Origin: Apostichopus parvimensis
Lineage: Eukaryota; Echinodermata; Holothuroidea; Aspidochirotida; Stichopodidae
Assembly (NCBI GenBank): GCA_000934455.1
Contig: KN883952.1
Coordinates: forward strand, 34,549-61,734
Length of the DNA: 27,186 bases
Direction: 5' to 3'
The notes beneath the pieces are model-generated. The model was given only the letters and a program-made list of their open reading frames with translations, was not told where the DNA came from and made no database searches. The position numbers and the translations under genes are program-made. Below, piece after piece: positions 1-9,480 of this stretch (position 1 is its first letter; every line of letters starts with the position of its first letter).

Positions 1-957
1 TTCTTCGAACGTTTTCTATTAACGTTAAGAAAGTTCTGTTAGTTTTTGGTAAATAGTCAAATTTGTTATCTGCCAAATGCCAGTTTAGATTGTAGAGGGC
101 ATTCTAGGGTATAGTCACAAATACAGATAATCTGTATACAGTTGAAGGAAATCCATGCATATTCCGCTTGAGTTCCTGCATGTATGCAAAGAGTTTACAA
201 TGAATGTAAACCGTTGTTTGGATAAAACCGTAAAAAGATAGGCAGTCACAGGACACTGGTATGACAACAGATACCCCCCCCCCCCCACTAAGTCCGACCT
301 GCACCTTATCGACGTACAAGATATTTCAAGACATTTTACTTTAAGAAAGGTGGTTATGTATATAAATAAACAAATAATATGGGAATAGCTCATACGTAGA
401 CGTGGATGGAGACCGTGAGCTCAGGGATGGGGGGGGGGGCGGGGGTAACACAGCTGGGAGGGTAACCAATTTCTACGTATGTCTAGCAGCTCGGGATCAG
501 AATGAAAGGAATAGAACGTATATCGGGATTCCAGTGGTGTGTGTGGTATTAATTGGGGCTCTAGATTTCCCTCCTTCCCCCTCCACAAAAAACTTCCTTT
601 TAGGTAGATCATGACCCCCAAAGATAACCTATTTGAACCAGGCTGGCACCCTATATATTATTTGAAACAGGAATGGCAGATATTTTCAGTGGTGTGAGGC
701 GTCTGTCAGACATACATGTCCATGCCCACCCCCTCCCCCCACCTTCCAATGTTCTAGATTACTAGCTAATTATCGAGTAAACAATGAAACTTACCGCAAA
801 ATATTCAACATACTTTCATGCTTCATTAACGACCAATACAAAACATTATATCTATAAGTAACGGTCCTACAGCAATTATTAACCTAATCCCTGTGGCCAT
901 AGCGTTCATTGTAGCATACCTAAAAGTTTCCCCCATCCCCACTCCCTCCCCCATCCC

Positions 958-995
<38 letters not shown>

Positions 996-1709
996 CCGTT
1001 GAGCCAGATTAGCTCAACGGGTAACCCACTGCTACTTATTCCAAAACAACATATCACAATGTGTTATAATAGACCAACACCAGAACTGGTTTACTCTGGT
1101 ATATGGTACCCCTACAGTAAACCACTTACAATTTTCAGAGGTCCACACTCCCAGGGACCATCCACAAGCTCCATTCTTAACCTGGCCAAGGATACATTTA
1201 TCCTTCCGCAGTTCTCATCCACTCCTAGATCATATACACGTTCCAATCATGTGAACAACAATTATAACCTTGAATTTTGGTTCCAAAGCCTCTGCACCTA
1301 CCGGCCGATGTCAACAACATTGTATAATAGTTGGAAGATACTTAATTCCGCGTAATTGCGTTATATGCCAGAGCAGAACCAATGTTTCCATACTGTAGTC
1401 TAAAATATTTTCAACCACAACTTCATGAGCATGGTTTGGACTTATTTTCACAGTAAGCTTCTCATAATTATTCAAAATTATATTACAATATTTAATTTAT
1501 TGTCTAGTACTACCATCTATTTGCAGTCATGTTTTCTTTTGCAAATGCAAAAACAAAATAATCACTCAAGTAGTTCTTCTAACGAATACTGTATGAAAAA
1601 GCCTTTGTTTACAATTATGTATCTAGATTTTTGCAGTGCGCCACTGACCTCGAATAGCCTACTGCACTTTTTAGTTCCCTAATTCACAGAGATAAAAACA
1701 TCCGAAAAG
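1..1709. other. Upstream flank of R3HDM4, no gene seen
   Basis: No coding exon could be recognised. The stretch is AT-rich with scattered homopolymers: 13 C at 274-286, 11 G at 429-439 and a 34-C run at 959-992. Promoter and 5' untranslated sequence of the gene starting at 1710 must lie in its right-hand part, but I see no TATA box or other clear core promoter motif. Short open frames here show no conserved domain and are taken as chance. Confidence 0.6.
959..992. repeat. Poly-C tract, 34 bases
   Basis: An uninterrupted run of C from 959 to 992, preceded by C-rich sequence from about 930. Such tracts vary in length, are prone to sequencing error and can form i-motif or, on the other strand, G-quadruplex structures. 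The exact length should be treated as uncertain. Confidence 0.95.
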
Positions 1710-1780
1710 ATGGGCGAAGAAGGCGCTGAAAAGAAACAGTCTTCCAGCGGAGGTTTTAATTCCCCGTTACAGCCAGTCAG
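1710..1780 (+). CDS. R3HDM4: R3HDM4 coding exon 1
   Basis: Codes residues 1-23 plus two bases of codon 24. It is a Ser/Gly/Lys-rich N-terminus without recognised domain. The donor is CAG|gtacaa. The in-frame stop 30 bases upstream makes 1710 the first possible ATG in this exon. Confidence 0.8.
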
Positions 1781-4700
1781 GTACAACAACATGGCTATAT
1801 TTTCTTAATAATATAAGTGCTTTCGACACTCGAAATTGATCAAACAGTTTGACGTCAGCAACTACCCGGACATTAGGCCTACGTTACAATAGCTGCTGTT
1901 ATTGTGCAGGCAACTTTACTATCTCAATAATATGTGCACAACACGAAGCCTAACAGCAGTTAGATCTAAAATAACTTAGGCCAAAGCTATGCATACATAC
2001 TATAACGTTTTCCTTAGTTATTACTTGCTCAGCAATTGGCTTTATGTAACTAACATTTTCGTCCATTTTGACTTGAATGGAGCCAACTACTGTGCAAGTA
2101 AACATGCCAAGTATTGGTAACAAAATAACAACAACAATGATCAACTACAATGTCACACCCCAAATATCCCAAAGTCTAGTTAGCTAACTGTAAATTAGGC
2201 TTAACCTAGGCTAGGTCCAGTATTATTGTCTAAGTTAGTCTATGTCATCAACATTATGGTAATAATAGAAAGTTCATATGTATGGAAACTCACCCAAGAT
2301 AGAGTCTGTGCATGAAAAATCAAACAATGATCCACTCTCAACCCCAGTCCACCTACACTGAGACTATAACCATGTCATTGTCATAGTTTAATGTCAAGTG
2401 GAATGTCACTATTCCCTTTTAGAAAGATACTGCAAATGATTCTGGTTGAACTTAAGTTAAATGTAGATGCACCAGCTATACTGTGTAGATCTGTGAAGAG
2501 AAGATACTAAACAGGACCTAGTTTCAGCTCCTAGTCCTAGTTTCAGCTAACAAGCAAAAAATATGTCATAAAGTGACCCTCCCTCTTATTTTAATACTAT
2601 GTACCATATATTCTCTTTGTCCTGAAAGATTTTGTGCATAAAGGATTTATTCACAGTGACATAATTTAAACATAAAAACGATTGACAATGTTTTGTACCA
2701 AAGGATTACGCCCGTGTTTCAATAATTTGACATATATATGCTTGGCAACACATGTTGGTGTCATGTATTGAATGAATTGGTGAAATTATATAAATTGCAA
2801 ATTTTCATTGGTCAGTACAAGTCCGCAGCCAATCTGTCTCACGTCGGTCTATTTAGACTAATTAATGTCAGAATTATAATCTTAATCTTCAAGTATTTTG
2901 TACTAACATCAAAGGTGTCATTTACAGTTCTCCGGTCCCAGCCGCTCAAAATGATAACAAAAACCAGAGTGAGACTCTGTCTGCTGTTAAAGGCCGAAAG
3001 TTTGCCACAGTGGTTGCAACAGTGAAGAAAGGACATGGTGTTCGACAGAGAAGACGATTAGAAAACAGTAAGAAGTGACATACAGGTATATGTCATATGC
3101 CATGACATATGCCATATTTGTGTGTGGTCTAGCTCAAAGTACAGTAGAAGCATGTATGTATGTATGTATGTATGTATGTATGTATGTATGTATTTTAGAT
3201 CCTCCTACAAGCAGGAACTCGCCAAGAAGCCATCATTGGCTTATCAAAGCCGCAAGCTGACTGAAGTTAGTCTCTTAGATTCATATTTAATGTCCATGAT
3301 TATCAATTGTCAACAACTCTGTAACTGGATGACATACATTAATCTTGGAGTGACTTGAACTCGGGACCTTATGATTGAAAGGCACCGGCGCTAACCACTG
3401 AGCTAACACTCCTAGAAGCAAGTAGCAAGCAATATCAGCAATGTAAAATTTGAAAAAAAAATTCTAGACAAGCTTCATGCATCGTTTCACTGAGAAATCA
3501 TTTACCTTTACTTTGTGTTTTTGAAAACTTTTGGTGAGAGAGATTGCTGGATTGTTATTACATCTTAAAAATTTTACATTGAGAAGGTCGTTCTTAAATA
3601 TCCTAGCTCAAATTGTTTTGCTGTCTCATGTCTTTGGAACCTACTGTGTGATAACAATTTCAAAACTTCTTTATAGTCACAAAACAGTCAATAATCGTGA
3701 GAAATTTAAAGTTTGATTTCAACTTTTTAACTTAAAGACCTTTTTTTTGGCATAACTGAATTTGTCTGCAATTATTTTTTTAGAATATGACTTGTGAAAT
3801 GTGAAGGAAATAATTTTTTTGGAAAATTGTGTAAAAGTTTGCCAAAAGATATACACATGTATATTTTATGTTTCGTGGACTACCATTAGACTACTGTATG
3901 TGATTGTTTATCGTTGCCTGTTTTGCTACAAATTTGCTGAAGAATGAAATACCTTCTTATCTTATCATATCATTCCTCATACATGTGCAGTATTTTATAA
4001 TAGTTGGTGACATTTCTCTTAATCTATGTTTGTTTCTACAGCGAACTTTTTACTCAATCTGGTGGAGAATGAGGAGTACTCCAACGAAGAGAGTTTCTCT
4101 GAGTTTGTGTCATCTTCATCCGGTAGCTTTGACAAACTCTTCTCTGATCAAGAGAGCATGGAGGTACGGTAGGCAGTAGAACGCAATATCAGAAAACTGT
4201 AAAATGCATTTATTTCAAAATAGAAAATCAATTAGAAGGGTTTTTCAAAACTTTGAATTATAAGCATTAGTTTTTATCAAGTATATATATCAAGTGCATA
4301 TTTTGTAAGTTTTATTAAAATGTGTCAATTGTTGTGAAAATTTCATTCTTTGAGGCAGTTGGCTGCAGTTGATGAGTGAATTGATGAAGCCTCTTTTTAC
4401 TCATAAAAGTGGTGGGGGAGGGGGTGGAGGGGTGAACCAAGGGGGGGGGGTTGAACCAACAGATTTGTGATGGTCTATACCTTCCAAGGCACTTATTCAT
4501 CAAGCAATATGGACACATAGGTAGAATAACTGTAAGATGAATTATGTTTTCAAAAAAGACCTGCTGCACTCACCAACAAGTACATTCCTCACAGCTGCTA
4601 AAAATTGCTTGTATTGCCTGGACGGTTGGTTTGGTAGAATTCCCGGACCAAAGCACAAAATATAACTGTAGAAACGAGTTTTGTAAGATCAATAGAAATT

Positions 4701-7700
4701 TTGGATTTCTTACCGGATTTTCTTCTTTTTTATTTTTTTTTTCTTAAGATCAAAACTTTATTAATTAAATATAATATTCTGATACAGATCTGGAATAAAT
4801 TTATCAACAAGACTGGCGAGGAGCAAGACCGGTATCTCGAGAACCTTGATGAGTATGAGGAAGTCTGTGGTACTCTAGCTAAGGTGGATCTGGAACAGAG
4901 GATGAAAGAGAACGACGAGAGAGACGAAGATGAGACCGCAGAAGACGAGGACTTCCTGATTCTCGACGGAAAGGACAAAAGAGAAGGTAGGAGATCTGAG
5001 ATGTAGGCCTAGAATTTCACAATTTTGACCACTTGATGACTGGATAAAATCTCAATTTCTCACTAGGCAATTTTTCTGAATTACATCACAGATCAGATAC
5101 TGCTTTCACATGCTTTTGAGAGTAGTCCAGGGATGTGCCCACGCTGGGCGGCACTGGGCGGCCCCGCCCAGCACTAAAAATTACCGCCCAGCACTGTCTA
5201 AAAAATCGTGAATCCCGCCCAGCACTATTTTCATCTAAAATCCCGACATTCCTAACAATATATTTGACATAAATTGGGCCTAGCCTTTGCCAAAATCAAA
5301 CGGACTAATAATGCATCAGTTACGCATGCGAGAAACATTACTTACGGCTATCAATCGGTCCCTTGTAAAATCTCTTTGAAACAAACTAATAACTTTTACC
5401 AGGTACGTAGTTTATTTCACTAAAAAAAATAAAAAAATGTAAATTGTTAGCAAAACTAGTACTTTTGTATGTGCTTAATGAGCTACACAAGTGCCAGCAT
5501 TTGGCATCTGAGCACTTTCGAAAATCGACGGTGATCAGTATACCCGGCACTCAGGAAATCCTGGGCACATCCCTGGTAGCCCAATAAGTTTTGCTGATGA
5601 TAAGCTGTAATACGCAGCTGACTGACTCACTGTCAAAGTGACAGCTCACTTTGACTGACTATTGTTAACTGACTGTAATACCATGTGTTTCTCTTTTACA
5701 TGTCTAGTGGTAGAGAAATGCCAGTGCCTTGTTTTTTTTCACTGGCAACTGGAAAAAGCCACCGGCATTTAAACAGTAAATATGGCCCAAATTTTGAGGC
5801 CTGAGATGGTAAGCAGGTGATCCTAGCAGATCATGAATGTGCTTGTGATTTAACCCGTTTTGTAACCTATGCACAGCTAAGGTTTTCAGGACAGCAACTG
5901 TGTTTGTTGCAATCAGCTACTCAGATCTTACATTCCATGTTATGTTGTTAAGTAAAGTATAAAAATGTCACTTGAAGATAAAAATATCAAGTTTTGGTCA
6001 GAGGGGTAACCTGTAAGATTTCTTTAATATTAACTATGGCATGCAGACAAACTCTTGCTTTTGTTGCACTTTAATCCCACAACAGACAATTGTGCTTATG
6101 CATATTCATGATTCAGAACTTGGTTCAATAGCATATCAAGTTTCGGTACTACATGTATGTGTCTGTAAAGAGAGTATAAAACTTTTTACGGCTTTCAAGG
6201 ATTAGTTAAGTGAGGTTTAAACTACTCACTTAACCCACCTCCACACCCATCCCCAGCTGGTTATACCTCTGTGTTGGCATGATTGTCAATTTGACTGAAT
6301 CTGGTTATTAAACCACTATCCTTTTCTTAAAGTATTTGTCTAAATAGTTCTCAGCTCATGATTATCATTTCATTTTGATCTCAGCCTTTCCTGCATACAC
6401 TCCACTGGACTGTTACAGAAGGATCAACACTCGTTTGAGGGCATTCTTGAAGAGGCGTCAAATTCCAAAGGTAATATATCACAAAGTCACAGTCAAATTT
6501 TTGTTGCACCAGTCGTTTACAGAGATGGTCCATAAGCTACTGGGCCTCACCCCTGGGTCGGGTTTGTGGTGGGTCAGCAGACTTTTCTCAGAAATTGCAA
6601 AATTTATCTACACTTTTTGGAGCTTGCCAAAATCTATAGTCCAAGCCAGCATTCATGCATTCTGAGAATTCATTCTGTGGGGTGGGTCGGGACAAAGTCC
6701 TTGTGGAAGCTCCTGGGGTTGTGGTCCTAAAAGTTTGTGGACCACTGGCTTAGAGTTTTCAATTTTAACCTACTGTTTATCAATTTTTATTTTGCTGTAA
6801 GTCACCAGGAGCAATCTCTCTGTTTCTCTCTGTTTCGAAGGCTTCCCTAGAGAACCACGAGGAACAGCTTGTCAGCTGGTTTTCCGAGGACCCTCGGTCT
6901 GTGTGGATAATAAACCTGCCAAATAACTACGAGCGACTCCTACTCCACGCGGTCAGCCAATATCTTGACTTGAATTCAGCGAGTAAGTATACAATCAGAA
7001 AGCAGAGAATGAAAAGAATGGTTTAACTAAATGCTTACAGGGGCATAAATCTAGAGTTATATAGTGCCATCTCTGTGTGATAGTAAACATTGTCATTCTA
7101 TGCAAACTTTAAAGTTATGTTATGGTATTTAGAGGTTACTTTATAAAGCTTTCCATTCTACACAGGTTTTTTTTGCAATACTAGTGTGCTCCTCCCCATT
7201 TTTTCAATACGTACAAAATGGTCAGATGATTTTGTTCTCATTATACTTGCGGTCCAGTTTAGTCCTAAGATCAGCACAACATTCCGTAAACATAACATCT
7301 GTGTAAACCCTCGGTTAGTGGTTTGGAACATGTTCAAACCAATCTTTTACAACATCTTTCTTTTTAAAATGTGTTTGAAATCATTGAAGGAAAATTATCA
7401 GTAAAAAGTATAGAACCTTAAGTAGCAAAACTAAACAACTATTCTCTTTTTCTTTCCTTTTTTTTGCTGCTGGTTTGTTTCCAATGTTAACAAATCATAT
7501 CCCATACTATTTCAAAGATAAATTGAAACAAAATTCAAAATTGGACACAGAGTTAAACAATTGAGCAATATCTGGTTTCAACATGAAGATGTCTATCCAA
7601 TGATGTTGTTTGTTTCAGTTATGCAAATTCCTCCTTGTCTTTGTCTTACCTTTCAGGTTATAATTGCAACGGTGTCCGTCAGACCAAAGTAGAAAACAAG

Positions 7701-7760
7701 AAGGATTCTTTCCATCCGCCGTCGATTTGTCTCTCCGATTACCTTCAATCGGTGAGGTAA
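1710..7760 (+). CDS. R3HDM4: R3H domain-containing protein 4 (complete, 7 coding exons)
   Basis: Join of 1710-1780, 2928-3067, 4042-4163, 4788-4986, 6385-6470, 6841-6982 and 7657-7760: 864 nt, 287 residues plus stop, close to the roughly 270 residues of the vertebrate protein. All introns are GT-AG and all junctions keep frame. Recognised by three conserved blocks in the right order: WNKFINKTGEEQDR (about 113-126), AYTPLDCYRRINTRLRAFLK (about 181-200) and ERLLLHAVSQYLDL (about 237-250). The last contains the Arg-x3-His signature (R238, H242) of the R3H domain, which binds single-stranded nucleic acid in other families. Residues about 150-166 are very acidic. No signal peptide or membrane segment is seen. 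The cellular role of R3HDM4 is not well established. Start choice: in-frame TAA at 1680-1682, and the ATG has A at -3 and G at +4. Confidence 0.9.
1781..2927 (+). other. R3HDM4 intron 1
   Basis: An 1147-base AT-rich intron. The only structure noted is a short 19-base tandem duplication around 2516-2548 (CCTAGTTTCAGCT twice). No exon, RNA gene or transposon was recognised. Confidence 0.75.
2928..3067 (+). CDS. R3HDM4: R3HDM4 coding exon 2
   Basis: Acceptor tttacag|ttctcc, donor aaca|gtaaga. Codes residues 24-70 and one base of codon 71. It holds the basic VKGRKFATV segment and the KKGHGVRQRRRLEN segment. The second matches the position of the basic KGRKSLQRLEN-type block in vertebrate R3HDM4 and could be a nuclear localisation signal (inference). 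Confidence 0.85.
3152..3193 (+). repeat. (ATGT)n microsatellite
   Basis: About ten perfect ATGT units, 42 bases, in R3HDM4 intron 2. Open frames reading Met-Tyr-Val-Cys repeats through it are artefacts of the repeat. Confidence 0.95.
3346..3414 (-). mobile_element. tRNA-like sequence, probable SINE head
   Basis: On the minus strand this reads GGAGTGTTAGCTCAGTGGTT at its 5' end, with a pol III A box (TTAGCTCAGTGG), and it has a B box-like GAGTTCAAGTC about 30 bases further on. A tRNA cloverleaf does not fold well: the anticodon and T stems are poorly paired, and the CACTCC that would close the acceptor stem overlaps the T arm. A tRNA-derived SINE fragment or tRNA pseudogene fits better than a working tRNA. 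It lies in R3HDM4 intron 2 in antisense orientation. Confidence 0.45.
4042..4163 (+). CDS. R3HDM4: R3HDM4 coding exon 3
   Basis: Acceptor tttctacag|cg, donor GAG|gtacgg. Codes residues 71-111, starting TNFLLNLVENEE and then Ser/Glu-rich. The LLNLVE piece matches the LLTLLE region of the vertebrate protein; the Ser-rich tail is less conserved. Confidence 0.85.
4409..4450 (+). repeat. G-rich tract with quadruplex potential
   Basis: Located in R3HDM4 intron 3 (4164-4787). Four or more runs of three or more G on the transcribed-RNA-like strand end in ten G at 4441-4450. Intronic G-quadruplexes can affect splicing; here it lies about 340 bases before exon 4. No function can be claimed from sequence alone. 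Confidence 0.6.
4788..4986 (+). CDS. R3HDM4: R3HDM4 coding exon 4
   Basis: Acceptor gatacag|atctgg, donor aag|gtagga. Codes residues 112-177. It opens with the strongly conserved IWNKFINKTGEEQDR block, then a highly acidic, low-complexity stretch (about 150-166) that is typical of disordered linkers. Confidence 0.9.
5128..5575 (+). mobile_element. Non-autonomous DNA transposon, copy 1 (CAGGGATGTGC family)
   Basis: Lies in R3HDM4 intron 4 (4987-6384). The 14-bp perfect terminal inverted repeats are CAGGGATGTGCCCA (5128-5141) and its complement (5562-5575). Flanks are GTAGTC (5122-5127) and GTAGCC (5576-5581), a 6-bp target-site duplication with one mismatch. Length is 448 bp. Near the left end three direct CCGCCCAGCACT motifs (5164, 5184, 5215) oppose two CTGGGCGG motifs (5144, 5154), the kind of subterminal repeats transposases bind. 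No transposase is encoded. The ends resemble hAT termini (CAGGG), but a 6-bp duplication is shorter than the usual 8. The second copy at 8514-8803 is in the opposite orientation. Confidence 0.8.
5582..6384 (+). other. R3HDM4 intron 4, remainder
   Basis: About 800 bases between the transposon copy and exon 5. AT-rich, with no recognised gene or repeat apart from a short CTGACTGACTCACTG-like iteration near 5620-5670. Confidence 0.6.
6385..6470 (+). CDS. R3HDM4: R3HDM4 coding exon 5
   Basis: Acceptor gatctcag|cctttc, donor aag|gtaata. Codes residues 178-206, the family-specific block just before the R3H domain, rich in Arg/Lys. It is nearly collinear with the vertebrate [20 protein letters not shown]-type segment. 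Confidence 0.9.
6510..6747. mobile_element. Degenerate hAT-like remnant
   Basis: In R3HDM4 intron 5 (6471-6840). The right end read on the minus strand begins CAGTGGTCCACAAACTTTT, typical of hAT-type termini. The left end, CAGTCGTTTACAGAG, is only a weak match, and the 8 bases on each side do not agree as a target duplication. The left boundary is therefore uncertain. Confidence 0.35.
6841..6982 (+). CDS. R3HDM4: R3HDM4 coding exon 6 (R3H domain)
   Basis: Acceptor ttcgaag|gcttcc, donor gcga|gtaagt. Codes residues 207-253. It contains the LENHEEQLVSWF lead helix and ERLLLHAVSQYLDL with the R3H signature Arg238 and His242. Both signature residues are intact, so nucleic-acid binding is plausible though unproven. 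Confidence 0.92.
6983..7656 (+). other. R3HDM4 intron 6
   Basis: A 674-base AT-rich intron with poly-T runs. No gene, RNA or repeat was recognised. Confidence 0.75.
7657..7760 (+). CDS. R3HDM4: R3HDM4 terminal coding exon 7
   Basis: Acceptor ctttcag|gttata. Codes residues 254-287 and ends TAA at 7758-7760. The C-terminal sequence (RQTKVENKKDSFHPP, then LSDYLQS) matches the end of vertebrate R3HDM4, so the true C-terminus is here. Two further in-frame stops follow at once (TAA 7761-7763, TAG 7764-7766). Confidence 0.88.
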
Positions 7761-7960
7761 TAATAGGTAACATAGGTTTACCACTAGAAAGTTCACCTTA
7801 TTCATGTTACTGTAGATGTTTAGCTATATGGCAGTAGTGTAGTTAGGAACAAAAAATGTGGGGGGGGGGGCAGCCAGGTGGCAATGATCTGATAACATTT
7901 GACTTACACGGCCAGTTTGGTGTGATTTGTGTTTTCTGTCTGGACTATAACTTAAAATTA

Positions 7961-7966
7961 AATAAA
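7961..7966 (+). promoter_or_regulatory. R3HDM4: Candidate polyadenylation signal of R3HDM4
   Basis: AATAAA about 200 bases after the stop codon, followed by GT-rich sequence near 7997-8020. It is the first canonical hexamer downstream of the gene. It implies a short 3' untranslated region that includes an 11-G run at 7860-7870. Confidence 0.45.
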
Positions 7967-8019
7967 ACTGTTAGCAAACTGCTTATCCACTAGAGAGCCT
8001 GTGTAGGAGAATGTGTAAA

Positions 8020-8135
8020 AGTAAGTTGGCCTAACGTTTAAATCCTAGCAGGATCTTCTTCAAAGGATAAATGACAAGTAACAGTAACAGAAGGGACAAA
8101 AACACGCACAGAATACAGACAGGTTAATGAGCAGA
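8020..8135 (+). repeat. Dispersed repeat, copy A
   Basis: About 115 bases matching 13095-13219 in the same orientation. Shared landmarks are CCTAACGTTT/CCTGACGTTT, ATCCTAGCAGGATCTTCTTC, AATGACAAGTAACAGTAA and CACAGAATACAGACAGGT. This copy has lost the clean hairpin and conserved core bases seen in copy B. It lies just beyond the candidate R3HDM4 poly(A) signal. Confidence 0.8.
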
Positions 8136-8513
8136 CAGGTTAATGGACTATAACTTAACTGGCTTCCTCCCACCCACCTTACCACTTGGTAATACGACTG
8201 CAATTCGTGAAACTGTCTTTGGTGTACAGTGTAACGTAGTTTTAAAACCGAGGTAATAATTGTTTGTTCAAACGGTATTATATTTTGCATAGGCTCTCGT
8301 CTTCAAGTTGCTGTTATTATCCATCAGCAAATGTCACAATTTTCGTGTAATTTATTAAAAACTGTTCATCTGTTTATTTGGAGGATCCAAGCTCAATAAC
8401 GGTATTTCATATTTATAACAGCTTCAAGGAGGAAAAATGGTAGATATTAAAGATGGTCTGGCTTATTACATGTACCGGGGAACCGGTCAACCTCTGAAGT
8501 ACATTAGGACATG

Positions 8514-8803
8514 CAGGGATGTGCTCAGGAATATTTGAGTGCCGTGCGGTAGTGTGATCCCACACCCTGGGAGAGGGATCTCATGGGTGGGGTACCCCCT
8601 CCCCACTGGAAAAATTTTGCACATGAAGTATGCTTAGGTGGTGCTATTTTTCCTATTCTGTGCAAAGTATTCTCCCATATTTTGGTTATGGTAAAATTTG
8701 TTAAATTATCATCAAAAAAGTGCAGGGCAGAAATGTTTAAAATACTGTTTTCAGAACTGCTGGGCGCAGCCACCCGGTGCCGCCCAGTGGGAGCACATCC
8801 CTG
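8514..8803 (-). mobile_element. Non-autonomous DNA transposon, copy 2 (CAGGGATGTGC family)
   Basis: A 290-bp element with 13-bp perfect inverted ends, CAGGGATGTGCTC (8514-8526) and its complement (8791-8803). It is flanked by perfect 6-bp direct repeats GACATG (8508-8513 and 8804-8809). Its right end, reverse-complemented, matches the left end of copy 1 (CTGGGCGGCAC followed by CGCCCAGCA). Its left end matches the complement of copy 1's right end (CAGGA, then TGAGTGCCG). The two copies therefore lie in opposite orientations. It is 158 bp shorter than copy 1, so one is internally deleted or they are diverged subfamilies. No coding capacity. Confidence 0.85.
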
Positions 8804-8829
8804 GACATGTGTTAGTGTAACAAGGGTTT

Positions 8830-9480
8830 GAGGTGTAGGCTCCAACCTTAGAAACTTTAAATGATAAAATGTGTAGTATTCCATGCATTTCGTTTAAAGT
8901 ATTGGAGTAGAATCTAACCTTATAAGCTGGACATTAAAATACAATTAAGTGTTACACACTATGTATTAAAAGTCTGGAGGTAAAAACCAAATTTGGAATG
9001 CTGGATGTTAAACATGTGTTTAAGTGTTAAATGTATGTGTTAGAAGTTGGAAGTAAACTCTGGCCCTAAAAACAGTACAAACTTATGGGAGTTAGTACTT
9101 CTGAGTCCATTTGTCTCTTAAAAAGTGGTTGTGGTGAAATTCAGGCTTTAAACCTAAGCTGAGAAGTTTAAGATTTAAAGATGTTTTGTACTTCTTGTGC
9201 TTTTAAAGTGTTTTGGTAGTATTCAGCTTCAGAAACTACATGTTTTCAAGATGTTAAAGGTGTCCATCCATGTAAAAAATCCGTTCCCAAGAAGCTGGAC
9301 AATTCAAGACATAATCCTTGTACGTCGTAAAACTTTCGGAAGAAAATCCAAACTCAGAATATATTTCATACTGCTTGTAGGGTTGGAGAGTGTTCTGATG
9401 GACTCCAACCCAGAATCTAGACATTTAAAGTTGTGTGTCCTTTCTTAAAGTGTGTCGGTAGAATACATGTGCAGGAATTG
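8830..9480. repeat. Possible decayed tandem repeat
   Basis: A motif resembling TTAAAGTGTNTNGGTAGNATNCA recurs loosely at about 8894, 9203 and 9446, with weaker echoes between. This suggests old, diverged iterations of a unit of some tens of bases. The match is by eye and weak. Confidence 0.25.

Larger units (their letters stand above)
3068..4041 (+). other. R3HDM4 intron 2
   Basis: A 974-base intron carrying a 9-bp-stem inverted repeat 20 bases after the donor (3088-3110), the ATGT microsatellite and the tRNA-like fragment. The remainder (about 3420-4041) is AT-rich with T runs, ending in a normal pyrimidine tract and acceptor. Confidence 0.75.

Noticed and set aside
1008..1040. Possible tRNA A box (TTAGCTCAACGG) after the poly-C run
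   Set aside because: No B box or cloverleaf follows, so a tRNA or SINE call is not supported.
3075..3358. Open frames with Met-Tyr-Val-Cys repeats
   Set aside because: They read through the ATGT microsatellite inside an intron.
8525..8884. Overlapping open frames on both strands of about 80-120 codons
   Set aside because: They lie mostly within the transposon copy at 8514-8803 and arise from its GC-rich ends; no transposase motif is seen.
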